A stretch of 64,000 bases of DNA from DATEOR01 sp036279015 (GCA_036279015.1 DASUJY010000015.1:1-64000), one strand, 5' to 3'. Shown: positions 17,115 to 26,100, counted from the first letter of the stretch. The notes: generated from the sequence alone by a model not told the origin. A program made the numbers and translations.

Positions 17115-19688
17115 CTAGGACTTCGCCTCGTGCCAGTCGTCGCCGGCGCCGACGTCGACGGCGAGCGGTGGGTCGAGCGGGTAGGCGCCGCACATCTCCT
17201 CGCGCAGGATCTCCTTGACCGCCGACACCTCGACCTCGGGCGCCTCGACGAGCAGCTCGTCGTGCACCTGGAGGACGAGCCGGGCCGACCGGCCCTCCGC
17301 GCGCAGGCGCTCGTGGATCGCGACCATCGCCTTCTTGATGATGTCGGCGGCCGTCCCCTGCATGACGAAGTTGACCGCGAGACGCTCGCCGAGCGAGCGC
17401 GTCTGGCGGTTCGAGGCCTTCAGCTCGGGGACCGGGCGGCGCCGCCCGAAGAGGCTCGTCGCATAGCCCTCCCGGGTGCAGTGCTCGATCGTGCGCTCGA
17501 TGAAGTCCTGGACGAGGGGGAAGCGGGCGAGGTAGGTGTCGATGTAGGCCTGGGCCTCCTCGCGCGGGATCTCGAGGTTCTCCGAGAGCCCGAAGGCCGA
17601 GATCCCGTAGATGATCCCGAAGTTGACCATCTTCGCGACCGCGCGCTCGTCCTTCGTGAGCTCGGCGCGCTCCTTCCCGAGCACCTCGGCGGCCGTCGCC
17701 GCGTGGATGTCCTCGCCGCGCGCGAACGCTTCGCGGAGCTTCGGCTCGCCCGAGACGTGCGCGAGGATCCGCAGCTCCACCTGGGAGTAGTCCGCGGATA
17801 CGAGCCGGCAACCGGACTCGGCGACGAAGGCGCTCCTGATCTCGCGGCCGAGCTCGGTGCGGATCGGGATCGCCTGGAGGTTCGGATTCGTCGTCGAGAG
17901 CCGGCCGGTCGAGGCGACTGCCTGGTTGAAAGTCGTGTGCAGGCGGCCGTCCGCGGCCGAGATGAGCTCGGGCAGTGGCCCGAGATACGTGTTCAGGAGC
18001 TTCGAGTACTCGCGCCACTCCTCGATCACCGCGACGATCTCGTGCTCGGCGCGGATCGAGCGCAGGACACGCGAGTCGGTGGAGTAGCCCGTCTTGCCCT
18101 TGCGCCCCGCGGTGAGGCCGAGCACCTCGAAGAGGATGCGCGCGACCTGCTGCGTCGAGCCGAGCATGAACTCCTCGCCCGCCAGCTCGTGCGCGCGGGC
18201 CTCGAGCTCCTCGATCCGGTCGGCGAGCCGCGCGGTGATCTCGCCCATGCGGTAGGTGTCGATCTTGACGCCTGCGTCCTCCATCCCGGCGAGGACGGCG
18301 GTGAGCGGCAGCTCGATCTCACGGTAGAGCGGGTCGAGCCCGCGTTCGGAGATGCGGGAGCGCATCGGCCCGGCGAGACGGAGGGCGGCGGCGGCGTGGC
18401 GGACGAGCGCGGCAGTCCCCTCCTCGGCGGCCGGCTCCGGCTGAAGCTCGACGCCGTACTCGGCGGCGAGATCGTCGAGCGCATAGGTCGCGCGGCCGGG
18501 CTCGATCAGGTAGGCCATGAGGAGCGTGTCGTCGACCACGTCGAGCCGCAGCGGCTTCGCGTCGTGCGCGACGAGCGCCGCTCCGCGGAGCTTCGCCGCG
18601 ACGTCTGGCGTCCAGTCGCCGACGACCACGTCCTCGCGCGCGAGCGCGAAGCGACCGTCCCGGACGGCGAGCGCAGCCTCGCCGTCCGCGAAATCTCGAC
18701 GCGTTAGCGTGCCTTCCCGCCAGGCGACGGTGACGCCCTCGAGCTTCATCGGGGCGGCGGGCAGCGCCTCGTCGATCACGTCGACGCGCTGGAGGAGATT
18801 CCGGAACTCGTACTGGCGGAACATCTCCTTGAGCCGCGAGCGGTCGGGCGGCGAGAGGACGAGCTCGGCCGGATCGCAGTCGAGCTCGAGGTCGCGCCTC
18901 ATCGTTGCGAGCACCTTCGAGGCGCGCGCCTGGTTGGCGTGCTCGCGAAGCGCCCGGCCGCGCGCCGGCGACAGGTCGTCGACGTGCTCGAGGACGCTCT
19001 CGAGCGAGCCGTACTGCGCCACGAGTTGGCCGGCCGTCTTGTCTCCGATCCCCGGGACGCCGGGGATGTTGTCCGAGGAGTCGCCCTTGAGCCCGATGAA
19101 GTCCGGCACCTGCTCCGGAGTGACCCCGTAGCGCGCGAAGACACGGTCCGGCGTGTAGACGTGGACGTCGGCGACGCCGCGCGGGGTCATCATGAGCGCG
19201 ACGTTGTCGCTGACGAGCTGGAAGGCGTCGCGGTCGGTCGAGACAACGGTCGTCTTGAGTCCCGCCTCGTCGGCGCGCGCCGCGAGGGTCGCGATCACGT
19301 CGTCCGCCTCCCACCCCTCGAACTCGAGGTTCCGGTAGCCGAACGCCTCGACGATCGGGCGGAAGTGCGGGAACTGCTCGGCGAGGAGACCCGGCATCGG
19401 GCGCCGGTCGACCTTGTACTCGGGGTCGAGCTCCTTGCGGTGCACGGCGCGCGTGTCCCAGGCGACGGCGACGCCCTTCGGCCGGTAGTCGGCCAGGAGC
19501 TTGAAGAGCATGTTCGTGAAGCCGAGGAGCGCGTTCGTGGGGAAACCCTCGCTCGTCGCGAGCTCCTCGGGGAGCGCGAAGTAGGCGCGGTAGGCGAGGT
19601 TGTTGCCGTCGACGAGAAAGAGCTCGGAGTCGCGCGCGGGCCCGTCGTCGAGCTGGAGCTCGGCCCCGGTGAGCGTCTTCGGAGACAT
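17115..19688 (-). CDS. polA: DNA polymerase I
   Basis: 857 residues. The N-terminal 5'-3' exonuclease/FEN domain (1-~300) starts FLVDGNNLAYRAYFAL and keeps STDRDAFQLV and GLKGDSSDNIPGVPGIG. The polymerase domain carries motif A DYSQVELRILAHVSGE, motif B VAKMVNFGIIYG and motif C VHDELLVEAP. The middle 3'-5' exonuclease domain (about 325-440) is shortened and lacks the FDTET-type metal-binding acids, so proofreading is probably absent. The ATG has a GGAGGG directly against it, too close for normal Shine-Dalgarno pairing; TACAGT (19697-19702) 8 bases upstream suggests a leaderless start. Confidence 0.97.
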   Translation of the reverse strand: MSPKTLTGAELQLDDGPARDSELFLVDGNNLAYRAYFALPEELATSEGFPTNALLGFTNMLFKLLADYRPKGVAVAWDTRAVHRKELDPEYKVDRRPMPGLLAEQFPHFRPIVEAFGYRNLEFEGWEADDVIATLAARADEAGLKTTVVSTDRDAFQLVSDNVALMMTPRGVADVHVYTPDRVFARYGVTPEQVPDFIGLKGDSSDNIPGVPGIGDKTAGQLVAQYGSLESVLEHVDDLSPARGRALREHANQARASKVLATMRRDLELDCDPAELVLSPPDRSRLKEMFRQYEFRNLLQRVDVIDEALPAAPMKLEGVTVAWREGTLTRRDFADGEAALAVRDGRFALAREDVVVGDWTPDVAAKLRGAALVAHDAKPLRLDVVDDTLLMAYLIEPGRATYALDDLAAEYGVELQPEPAAEEGTAALVRHAAAALRLAGPMRSRISERGLDPLYREIELPLTAVLAGMEDAGVKIDTYRMGEITARLADRIEELEARAHELAGEEFMLGSTQQVARILFEVLGLTAGRKGKTGYSTDSRVLRSIRAEHEIVAVIEEWREYSKLLNTYLGPLPELISAADGRLHTTFNQAVASTGRLSTTNPNLQAIPIRTELGREIRSAFVAESGCRLVSADYSQVELRILAHVSGEPKLREAFARGEDIHAATAAEVLGKERAELTKDERAVAKMVNFGIIYGISAFGLSENLEIPREEAQAYIDTYLARFPLVQDFIERTIEHCTREGYATSLFGRRRPVPELKASNRQTRSLGERLAVNFVMQGTAADIIKKAMVAIHERLRAEGRSARLVLQVHDELLVEAPEVEVSAVKEILREEMCGAYPLDPPLAVDVGAGDDWHEAKS

Positions 19689-19696
19689 CCCTCCGA

Positions 19697-19702
19697 ACTG
19701 TA
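19697..19702 (-). promoter_or_regulatory. -10 box of polA
   Basis: Minus-strand TACAGT, 8 bases before the polA ATG. A near-palindrome CGAATACAGTTCG covers it. Confidence 0.5.
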
Positions 19703-19739
19703 TTCGTCCGGGGACGGACGCCGATCCGTCGAGGTTCCC

Positions 19740-20546
19740 CTAGAGCCGGACGAGCGAGAGGAGGTACTCCTGCGGCAGGACGAAGCTGCCGTCGTCCGCC
19801 TCGTTGACCTCTTCCCAGAGGGCGACGATCTCGCCACGCAGGTCGGCGAAGCGCTCGCCGAGCACGTGCCTCGCGATCACCATCGGCCCGAAGCGGTCCA
19901 TGAAGAACTCGGCGAAGCCTTCGACCGACTCCCACTCGATCGTCGCCGAATGGTGCTCGAACTCGAAGTCCTCGGCACGGGCCCCGAACATCTCGCGGAC
20001 GTAGTCCTCGGTTCCCCACAGGATCGGCGGCGCGGCGAATTCGGGCGGAGGAGGCATGTATCCAGCGACGATGCGGAAGACGCCGCCGACGGAGCCGTCC
20101 GGGGTCCACGTGCAGGTCGCGATCGTCCCCCCGGCGCGTGTGACGCGCATCATCTCGTCCGCGACGACGCGATGCCGCAGAGCGAACATGTGCCCGACCG
20201 TGGAGAACACCCGGTCGAAGCTCCCGTCCGCGAACGGAAGCTTCTCGACGTTCCCTTCCACCCACTCGATCTCGAGACCCTCTGCCTCCGCCTGCTCGCG
20301 GCCGGCGGCCAGGAGCTCCGGCGTGAGATCGAGCCCGGTGACGCGAGCGCCGGCGCGTGCCGCGGGTCGCGCAGCGTTGCCGGTGCCACAGGCGACGTCG
20401 AGCACGTCCATGCCGGGCTCGACCCCGGCGCGCTCCACGACACGCTCCCCCATCCCGGCGATGTACTGCGAGAGCGCTGCGTAGTCGCCGGCGGCCCACA
20501 TTGCCCGCTGCCTCTCGCTGAACTCACCGGTGGGCGCCTGCGCCAT
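19740..20546 (-). CDS. SAM-dependent methyltransferase (UbiE/Methyltransf_11 type)
   Basis: 268 residues with a class I methyltransferase core: motif I VLDVACGTGNAARPAA (about 48-63), acidic motif II GLDLTPELL, motif III NVEKLPFADGSFDRVFS and post-motif RVTRAGGTIATCTW. The C-terminal part (170-268) has the aromatic/acidic character of small-molecule methyltransferases; the substrate is unknown. The ATG at 20546 has GGGGAGG 4 bases upstream and shares one base with the livF stop, so it is co-transcribed with the ABC importer although its role there is unclear. Confidence 0.87.
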   Translation of the reverse strand: MAQAPTGEFSERQRAMWAAGDYAALSQYIAGMGERVVERAGVEPGMDVLDVACGTGNAARPAARAGARVTGLDLTPELLAAGREQAEAEGLEIEWVEGNVEKLPFADGSFDRVFSTVGHMFALRHRVVADEMMRVTRAGGTIATCTWTPDGSVGGVFRIVAGYMPPPPEFAAPPILWGTEDYVREMFGARAEDFEFEHHSATIEWESVEGFAEFFMDRFGPMVIARHVLGERFADLRGEIVALWEEVNEADDGSFVLPQEYLLSLVRL

Positions 20547-21325
20547 CACTCCTCCCCGAGGTAGGTCTTGCGCACTTGCTCGTTGTCGCGCAGACTCTTC
20601 GCCTCGTCGGCGAGCGCGACGTGCCCCGTCTCGAGGACGTAGCCGCGATCGGCCGTCTCGAGCGCCATGAGGGCGTTCTGCTCCACGAGCAGGATGGGAG
20701 TTCCCTGCTCGTTGATCTCACGGATGATCTCGAAGATCTTCTCGACGAAGATGGGCGCGAGCCCCATCGACGGCTCGTCGAGGAGCAGGAGCTTGGGGCG
20801 CGCCATCAGCGCACGGCCCATCGCGAGCATCTGCTGCTCGCCGCCGGACATCGTGCCCGCCTTCTGCTGGGTGCGCTCCTTCAGCCGCGGGAAGAGCGAG
20901 TAGACGCGTTCGAGGTCCTGCTCGATCTCCGCCCGGTTCGAGCGCTGGTACGCGCCCATCTCGAGGTTCTCGAGCACGTTCATGCGCGGGAAGATGCGGC
21001 GGCCCTCCGGCGACTGCGAGATGCCGAGCTGCACCACGTCGTGCGGGGCCGTGTCGGTGATGTCCCTGCCCTGGAAGACGATCGTCCCCTCACGCGGGTG
21101 GTTGAGCCCGTTGATCGAGCGCAGCGTCGTCGACTTGCCTGCGCCGTTGGCCCCGATCAGCGTGACTATCTCGCCCTTGCGCACCTCGAGGGAGATGCCC
21201 TTGAGCGCATGGATCGTCCCGTAGTAGGTGTGGATCTCGTCGAGCTTGAGGATGACGTCGCCGCCAGGAGCCGCCGGGGCGGACTTCGCCTCCTCGCCGT
21301 TTCGGTGCAGCCAGGGGATCTTCAT
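20546..21325 (-). CDS. livF: Branched-chain amino-acid-type ABC transporter, ATP-binding protein LivF
   Basis: 259 residues. ABC ATPase with Walker A GANGAGKST (about 57-65), signature MSGGEQQMLAMGRALM and Walker B LLLLDEPSMGLAP; LEVRKGEIVTLIGANG and VLENLEMGAY are typical of LivF. It has an extra ~25-residue N-terminal extension. It overlaps livG by 4 bp (ATGA). With LivG it powers uptake through LivH-LivM; the substrate is inferred from family only and can also be urea or short amides. Confidence 0.93.
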   Translation of the reverse strand: MKIPWLHRNGEEAKSAPAAPGGDVILKLDEIHTYYGTIHALKGISLEVRKGEIVTLIGANGAGKSTTLRSINGLNHPREGTIVFQGRDITDTAPHDVVQLGISQSPEGRRIFPRMNVLENLEMGAYQRSNRAEIEQDLERVYSLFPRLKERTQQKAGTMSGGEQQMLAMGRALMARPKLLLLDEPSMGLAPIFVEKIFEIIREINEQGTPILLVEQNALMALETADRGYVLETGHVALADEAKSLRDNEQVRKTYLGEE

Positions 21326-22119
21326 GCCGTCGCCTGCGTTCCGAGGTAGGCCTCGATCACACGCTCGTCGTGCTGGACTTCCTTCGGTGCCCCCTCGGCG
21401 ATCTTCTCGCCGTAGTCGAGAACGGTGACGCGGTCGGAGATGCCCATCACGACGCGCATGTCGTGCTCGATCAGGAGGACTGTGATGTCCTCCTCTGCGC
21501 GGAGCTTCGAGACGAACGAGGTGAAGTTGGCCGTCTCCTCCGGGTTCATCCCTGCCGTCGGCTCGTCGAGCAGGAGGAGCTTCGGCTCGGTGGCGAGCGC
21601 ACGAGCGACCTCCAGGCGGCGCTGGTCGCCGTAGGAGAGGTTCTTGGCGAACTCGTAGTCCTTGCGGCGCAGGCCGGAGAACTCGAGGAGCTCCCGCGCG
21701 CGGGCTCGCGCGTCTTCCTCCTCGCGCTTGAGCGCCGGCGTGCGGAAGATCGAGCGCCAGATTCCGCCCTTGATGCGACTGTGCATCGCGACCATGACGT
21801 TCTCGAGCGCGGTCATGTTGTGGAAGAGGCGGATGTTCTGGAAGGTGCGCGCCATGCCGAGCCCCGTCACCAGGTGCGGCGCAAGGCCGCTGATGAGCGT
21901 CTCTTCGAAGACGACGCCGCCGGATGTGGGCTTGTAGACGCCGGTGAGGATGTTGAAGAACGTCGTCTTGCCGGCGCCGTTCGGGCCGATCAGGCTCACG
22001 ATTCCGCCGCGCGGGATGACGAAGTCGACGTCGTTGACGGCGATCAGGCCCCCGAACTCCTTGCGCACCCGCTCCGCCGCGAGGATGTTGTCCATGCCGT
22101 TTTCCTCCGCGTCCGTCAT
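21322..22119 (-). CDS. livG: Branched-chain amino-acid-type ABC transporter, ATP-binding protein LivG
   Basis: 265 residues. Walker A GPNGAGKTTFFNILTG (near 42-57), the Q-loop stretch ARTFQNIRLFHNMTALENVM, signature LSYGDQRRLEVARAL, Walker B LLLLDEPTAGMNPEE and H-loop IEHDM. ATG at 22119, sharing its first base with the livM stop codon (TAATG), and its own end overlaps livF by 4 bp, so translation is coupled along the operon. Confidence 0.94.
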   Translation of the reverse strand: MTDAEENGMDNILAAERVRKEFGGLIAVNDVDFVIPRGGIVSLIGPNGAGKTTFFNILTGVYKPTSGGVVFEETLISGLAPHLVTGLGMARTFQNIRLFHNMTALENVMVAMHSRIKGGIWRSIFRTPALKREEEDARARARELLEFSGLRRKDYEFAKNLSYGDQRRLEVARALATEPKLLLLDEPTAGMNPEETANFTSFVSKLRAEEDITVLLIEHDMRVVMGISDRVTVLDYGEKIAEGAPKEVQHDERVIEAYLGTQATA

Positions 22120-23390
22120 TACGCCCTCGCGTCGTAGAGGGTCGCCGTGCCCTCTCCTTCGGCGAACTCGGCCTTCCGGCGCGCGCTCGGAATCAGGCCC
22201 TCGGGGCGGAAGAGCATCATGAGGACGAGCAGCGCGCCGAAGATCCCGAACTTGTACTTCGAGATGTTGATGTCGTTGCTCGTGCCGGGGATGCCGTCGT
22301 TGATCCAGTCGCCGATCTTCGTCAAGCCGATGAAGTTGAGCCAGGAGACGAGCGTCGCGCCGGCGATCACGCCCCAGATGTTGCCCATGCCGCCGACGAT
22401 CACCATGACGAGGACGATGACGGAGATCTGGAAGGAGAAGCTCGTCGGGAAGATGCCGTTGATGAACGAGCCGTAGATGGCGCCTGCGAACCCGCCGAAG
22501 ATCGCGCCGATCGCGTAGGCCCAGAGCTTCGTCCGCATGAGCGGCACCCCCATCGCCGAGGCAGCGACCTCGTCCTCCCGCACGGCGATCCATGCACGGC
22601 CCATCTTCGAGTCGCGCAGGCGCAGGTTGACGAAGATCGTGATCAGCATGAGCGCAAGCACGGTGAAGTACCACGGTCGCAGCTCGATCGAGCCGTAGCG
22701 CTCGGGGAGCACCCCGCCCGTCGCGTCGCTGATCGTGCCCCCGAACCCCGGGCGGTCCATCAGCGTGACGCCGCGGACGCCGTTGGTCAGGTTGTGCCCG
22801 AAGATGTCGTCGCCGTTGCGGAAGACGTCCGGGATGATCTCGCCGAACCCGAGCGTCACGATCGCGAGGTAGTCGCCGCGCAGGCGCAGCGTCGGCCAGC
22901 CGATGATGACGCCCGCGATCGCGCAGATGATCCCGGCGAGGATGAGGACGACCCAGAACGACAGGTGGATCCCGGGGAGCTCGGACGCGTTGGTGTCGAG
23001 GAAGTGGACGCTGCGGTTCGAGAACAGCCCGGAGCCGAACCAGCCGAGCGTGTAGGCGCCGAGCGCGAAGAAGGCGACGTAGCCCAGGTCGAGCAGGCCC
23101 GCGTAGCCGACGACGACGTTGAGGCCGAGCGCGAGCATGACGTAGATGGCGATGTTGAAGAGCGTGTCGCTGTCGATCCCGAGCCCGTCGTTGAAGATCG
23201 AGGCCAGGGGGCCCTCGAGTCCCCACCACGGATACGAGAACGCGAGCGCGACTGCGACGAACGGGAAGATCCAGCGCGAGCGGGGGTGCTCGCGGCGGAA
23301 GCGGCGCCACGACGCTCTCCACTCCGACGCCGGCAACGACCGCTGTCCCCGGGGCTCCGGCGGCGCCTGTCCGCTGACCTGGTTGCTCAT
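22119..23390 (-). CDS. livM: Branched-chain amino-acid-type ABC transporter permease LivM
   Basis: 423 residues, about ten membrane segments after a ~45-residue basic cytoplasmic N-terminus. Family blocks: ALGLNVVVGYAGLLDLGYVA (near 95-115), LRLRGDYLAIVTLGFGEI, the EAA-like DSKMGRAWIAVREDEVAA loop (near 245) that contacts the ATPases, and IVGGMGNIWGVIAGA. The ATG at 23390 is preceded by CCGGAGGGAGA, a good Shine-Dalgarno sequence, and overlaps the livH stop by 4 bp. Confidence 0.94.
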   Translation of the reverse strand: MSNQVSGQAPPEPRGQRSLPASEWRASWRRFRREHPRSRWIFPFVAVALAFSYPWWGLEGPLASIFNDGLGIDSDTLFNIAIYVMLALGLNVVVGYAGLLDLGYVAFFALGAYTLGWFGSGLFSNRSVHFLDTNASELPGIHLSFWVVLILAGIICAIAGVIIGWPTLRLRGDYLAIVTLGFGEIIPDVFRNGDDIFGHNLTNGVRGVTLMDRPGFGGTISDATGGVLPERYGSIELRPWYFTVLALMLITIFVNLRLRDSKMGRAWIAVREDEVAASAMGVPLMRTKLWAYAIGAIFGGFAGAIYGSFINGIFPTSFSFQISVIVLVMVIVGGMGNIWGVIAGATLVSWLNFIGLTKIGDWINDGIPGTSNDINISKYKFGIFGALLVLMMLFRPEGLIPSARRKAEFAEGEGTATLYDARA

Positions 23391-24493
23391 TCTCCCTCCG
23401 GCACCTGCTCGCCGAGGATGCCCGACGGGCGGAAGACGAGGATGAGGATGAGGACTCCGAAGATGATCGTGGTCGTCCAGCGGGCGTCCGCGAAGCCCTC
23501 GTTGTATGCCTGGATGAGGCCGAGCACGACGCCGCCCACGACCGCGCCCGTGAGGTTGCCGATGCCGCCTAGGACGGCCGCCGTGAAGGCGAAGAGCCCG
23601 AGCCGGAACCCGAGGTCGAACTTCGACGTGCCGATGTAGAGGGCATAGATCGCGCCGGCGGCCCCCGCGAGAGCACCGCCCAGCGCGAAGGTGAAGGAGA
23701 TCGTGCGATCGACGTTGATCCCCATCATGGCCGAGGCGTCCATGTCCTGCGCCGTGGCCCGCATCGCCTTGCCGGAGCGCGTCCGCCGGACGAGGTACGT
23801 GAGCACGATGAGGAGCGGGACGGTGACGGCGATGACGAGCAAGTCGTTCCAGCCGTAGTCGGCCGCGCGCCAGGTGAAGATGTCGCCCTTGGGCAGGATG
23901 TCGGGGAGCGGCTGGGGCCCCGCACCCTTCCAGACGAGCCCGACGTCCTGGAGGATGAAGCTGAAGCCGATCGCCGTGATGAGCGGAACGAGCCGCGGCT
24001 GGTTGCGGAGCGGCTTGTACGCCATCCGCTCGATCGCGACGTTGATCACCATGCAGAAGAGCATCGACCAGAAGAGGCACATGACGATCGTCCAGGCCCG
24101 TTGCGCCCCCGAGTCGGACGCCACCGCGGCGGTGCCGAGCGGAATCCCGAGCACGAATGTCGTCGGAAAGAGCGGGATCTGAAAGGCGCCTTCGTTGACG
24201 ATCGTGTTCGTCTGGAACGTGCCGAGCATGAAGTTGTCGCCGTGGGCGAAGTTGATCAGCTCGATGATCCCGTAGACGAGCGTGTAGCCGAGCGCGACGA
24301 GCGCGTAGATCGACCCGTTCGTGACGCCGATCAGCGTCACTTCGAGGAAGCGGTCCGGGGAGTCGACCGCGTTGCGGATGAGCCAGACCGCGACGGCGAC
24401 GAGAATGGCTGTCCCGAAGACCCAGAGGAGGATCTGCGAGACGGGTAGCCGCCGCGTGGCTACTCGTGGGGATGCGGACTCTGCGGTCGCCAA
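23387..24493 (-). CDS. livH: Branched-chain amino-acid-type ABC transporter permease LivH
   Basis: 368 residues with about eight membrane segments. Diagnostic blocks: GVTNGSIYALVALGYTLVYG (about 54-73), LINFAHGDNFMLG, the cytoplasmic coupling loop RTRSGKAMRATAQDMDASAMMGI and AAVLGGIGNLTGAVVGG. It is longer than usual LivH proteins (about 300) because of an N-terminal extension and a ~35-residue insertion after LINFAHG. TTG start 6 bases after TATCCT, so it appears to have its own leaderless promoter separate from livK. Confidence 0.93.
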   Translation of the reverse strand: MATAESASPRVATRRLPVSQILLWVFGTAILVAVAVWLIRNAVDSPDRFLEVTLIGVTNGSIYALVALGYTLVYGIIELINFAHGDNFMLGTFQTNTIVNEGAFQIPLFPTTFVLGIPLGTAAVASDSGAQRAWTIVMCLFWSMLFCMVINVAIERMAYKPLRNQPRLVPLITAIGFSFILQDVGLVWKGAGPQPLPDILPKGDIFTWRAADYGWNDLLVIAVTVPLLIVLTYLVRRTRSGKAMRATAQDMDASAMMGINVDRTISFTFALGGALAGAAGAIYALYIGTSKFDLGFRLGLFAFTAAVLGGIGNLTGAVVGGVVLGLIQAYNEGFADARWTTTIIFGVLILILVFRPSGILGEQVPEGE

Positions 24494-24499
24494 CGGGTA

Positions 24500-24505
24500 A
24501 GGATA
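24500..24505 (-). promoter_or_regulatory. -10 box of livHMGF
   Basis: Minus-strand TATCCT followed by TACCCG and the TTG start. It lies 13 bases after the terminator-like hairpin that ends livK, suggesting separate transcription of the membrane and ATPase genes. Confidence 0.5.
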
Positions 24506-24517
24506 CGACGAGGACGA

Positions 24518-24540
24518 GGGGGCCGGTCAAGCCGGCCCCC
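24518..24540 (-). terminator. Hairpin terminator/attenuator after livK
   Basis: A perfect 9-bp stem (GGGGGCCGG / CCGGCCCCC) with a 5-base loop sits 15 bp after the livK stop. The minus-strand RNA continues TCGTCCTCGTC, only moderately U-rich, so partial termination is likelier than complete. Confidence 0.65.
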
Positions 24541-24555
24541 TCGTTCGTATAGCGA

Positions 24556-25830
24556 CTATTCGTTGCTGAGCTCTGACGCCTCGACGAACTTCCAAGGCGG
24601 CGCCGTGCCCGCCTGGAAGATCGAGATGAGGCCCACCTTCGGGTCGCCGTTCTCGTTGAACGACATCGGGCCGACGATCCCGTCGGCGATGTCCGTCTCG
24701 AAGAGCTTGGCGACGACGTCCTCGCGCGAGCCGTCGGAGCGGGAGATCGCGTCGAGGAGCACCTGGGCCGAGGCGGCCGCGTACGCGGTGTACACCTCGG
24801 GCTCGCCGTACTGCGCTCGGTAGGCGTCCAGGAAGGTCTTGCCCGCGCCGGTCAGGTCGTCCGGGTTGAGCACCGGGGCGCTTCCGTACATGCCGTCGAT
24901 GTTGTCGGCGCCCGCCTCGTCGAAGAGCGAGTCGAGCACGAACCCGTCCGACCCGAGGAGCTTCACGGCGTCGTTGTCGCCGACGACCGCGACCTTGTCC
25001 TTCACGACCTGGCCGCCGTTGAAGTCGGCGATGCCGCCGATGAAGATGCCGTCGGCGCCGCTGGCCTTGATCTGGGTCATGAGCGCCCGGTAGTTCTGGG
25101 CGTTCGCGTCCCAGCCCGTGTGGCCGGCGACCTTCAGGCCGATGTCACCCGCGGCCTGCTCGAACGCGTCCGCGACGCCCTTCCCGTAGGCGTCCTTGTC
25201 GTCCAGGATGTAGACGCTCGTGACGCCGATCTTGTCCTTCATGTACTTGGCGTCGACCTGAGCCTGGAAGTCGTCCGACGCCACGACGCGCGTGTAGTTG
25301 CGCGTCCCACTCGGGAAGTACTTGTCCGGCTCGCCAGGCTCGGCACCGGGGCCCGTGTGGGTGAGGCCGACCGCGGTGTTCGCGGGGCTGGACACCGCCA
25401 CGGAGCCCTCGTTCAGGATCGGCACCTCGATCTTCGCGCAACCGGAGTTGAACGTCCCGATCACGCCGACCACGGACTCGTCCTCGACGTACTTGCGTGC
25501 GTTGGCCGCGCAGGTCGCCTCGTCCCAGGCTCCCTTGGCCGCCGTCGCGTCGTCGAAGGACTCGTACTCGACGTTGAAGTCGCCGGCCTTGTTGCCGGCC
25601 TGATCGAGCACGAGCTTGATCGCGTTCACCATCGTTTCCGTCTGTGCTGCCGACGAGCCCTGGAGCGGCAGGTCGGAGACGATCTTGACGGTCTTGCCGC
25701 CGCCTCCGCTCGTCTCGCCGCCGCCGGTCCCGCCGGTGGTCTCGTTGTCGCTGCCGCCGCATCCAGCCGCCATGAGCGCGAGCGCTCCCAGCAGCAAGGC
25801 CAGCACCGACAAAAGTGTCCTTCTTCTCAC
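24556..25830 (-). CDS. livK: Branched-chain amino-acid-type ABC transporter substrate-binding lipoprotein LivK
   Basis: 424 residues. Lipoprotein signal with lipobox LMAAGC (Cys near 23), a Gly/Thr/Ser-rich linker, then a type I periplasmic-binding fold beginning VKIVSDLPLQGSSAAQT and including VVGVIGTFNSGCAKIEVPI, VYILDDKDAYGKGVADAFEQ and VYTAYAAASAQVLLDAI. It captures the substrate outside the membrane for LivHM. Four Cys occur; two (CAANARK and SGCAKIE) may pair. GTG start at 25830 with GAGGAGG upstream. It has a canonical promoter and a ~116-base leader, unlike its leaderless neighbours. Confidence 0.93.
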   Translation of the reverse strand: MRRRTLLSVLALLLGALALMAAGCGGSDNETTGGTGGGETSGGGGKTVKIVSDLPLQGSSAAQTETMVNAIKLVLDQAGNKAGDFNVEYESFDDATAAKGAWDEATCAANARKYVEDESVVGVIGTFNSGCAKIEVPILNEGSVAVSSPANTAVGLTHTGPGAEPGEPDKYFPSGTRNYTRVVASDDFQAQVDAKYMKDKIGVTSVYILDDKDAYGKGVADAFEQAAGDIGLKVAGHTGWDANAQNYRALMTQIKASGADGIFIGGIADFNGGQVVKDKVAVVGDNDAVKLLGSDGFVLDSLFDEAGADNIDGMYGSAPVLNPDDLTGAGKTFLDAYRAQYGEPEVYTAYAAASAQVLLDAISRSDGSREDVVAKLFETDIADGIVGPMSFNENGDPKVGLISIFQAGTAPPWKFVEASELSNE

Positions 25831-25953
25831 TGCGCCTCCTCGTTCGCCCGACTGTTCACTCTCGACGCTGCACCTGTCGGCGCTGCCGCCGGAAGGGGAT
25901 TCAGTTGCGAGACCGAGCTCACGCCAAGCCGGCCCGCTCCCTTTGGGTGCGCC

Positions 25954-25982
25954 ATTATGACGCCGCCGTGGACGGTCATCAA
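25954..25982 (-). promoter_or_regulatory. Promoter of livK (-35 and -10)
   Basis: Minus-strand TTGATG (25982-25977), exactly 17 bp, then CATAAT (25959-25954): a near-consensus primary-sigma promoter. It predicts a leader of about 116 bases before the livK GTG. Confidence 0.65.
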
Positions 25983-25993
25983 GCCCCTCTGGA

Positions 25994-25999
25994 TACGAT
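25994..25999 (+). promoter_or_regulatory. -10 box of tRNA-Leu
   Basis: TACGAT lies 16 bases before the mature 5' end of the tRNA, allowing a short 5' trailer to be removed by RNase P. It is back to back with the livK promoter. Confidence 0.45.
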
Positions 26000-26015
26000 G
26001 CGCCCGATGGTTCGC

Positions 26016-26100
26016 GCCGAAGTGGCGGAACTGGAAGACGCGCTGGACTCAAAATCCAGTGGGGCTTTGCCCCGTGCGGGTTCGATTCCCGCCTTCGGCA
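26016..26100 (+). tRNA. tRNA-Leu (anticodon CAA)
   Basis: 85 bases. The acceptor stem GCCGAAG pairs with CTTCGGC. The anticodon stem CTGGA/TCCAG encloses the loop CTCAAAA, giving anticodon CAA (UUG codons). The long variable arm, TGGGGCTTTGCCCCG-like, marks a class II tRNA, and the T-arm contains GGTTCGATTCC. The discriminator is A and the CCA end is not encoded. Confidence 0.95.

Noticed and set aside
19692..19706. LexA box candidate before polA (CGAATACAGTTCG)
   Set aside because: The half-sites are separated by one base fewer than the CGAAC-N4-GTTCG rule and the left half is imperfect.
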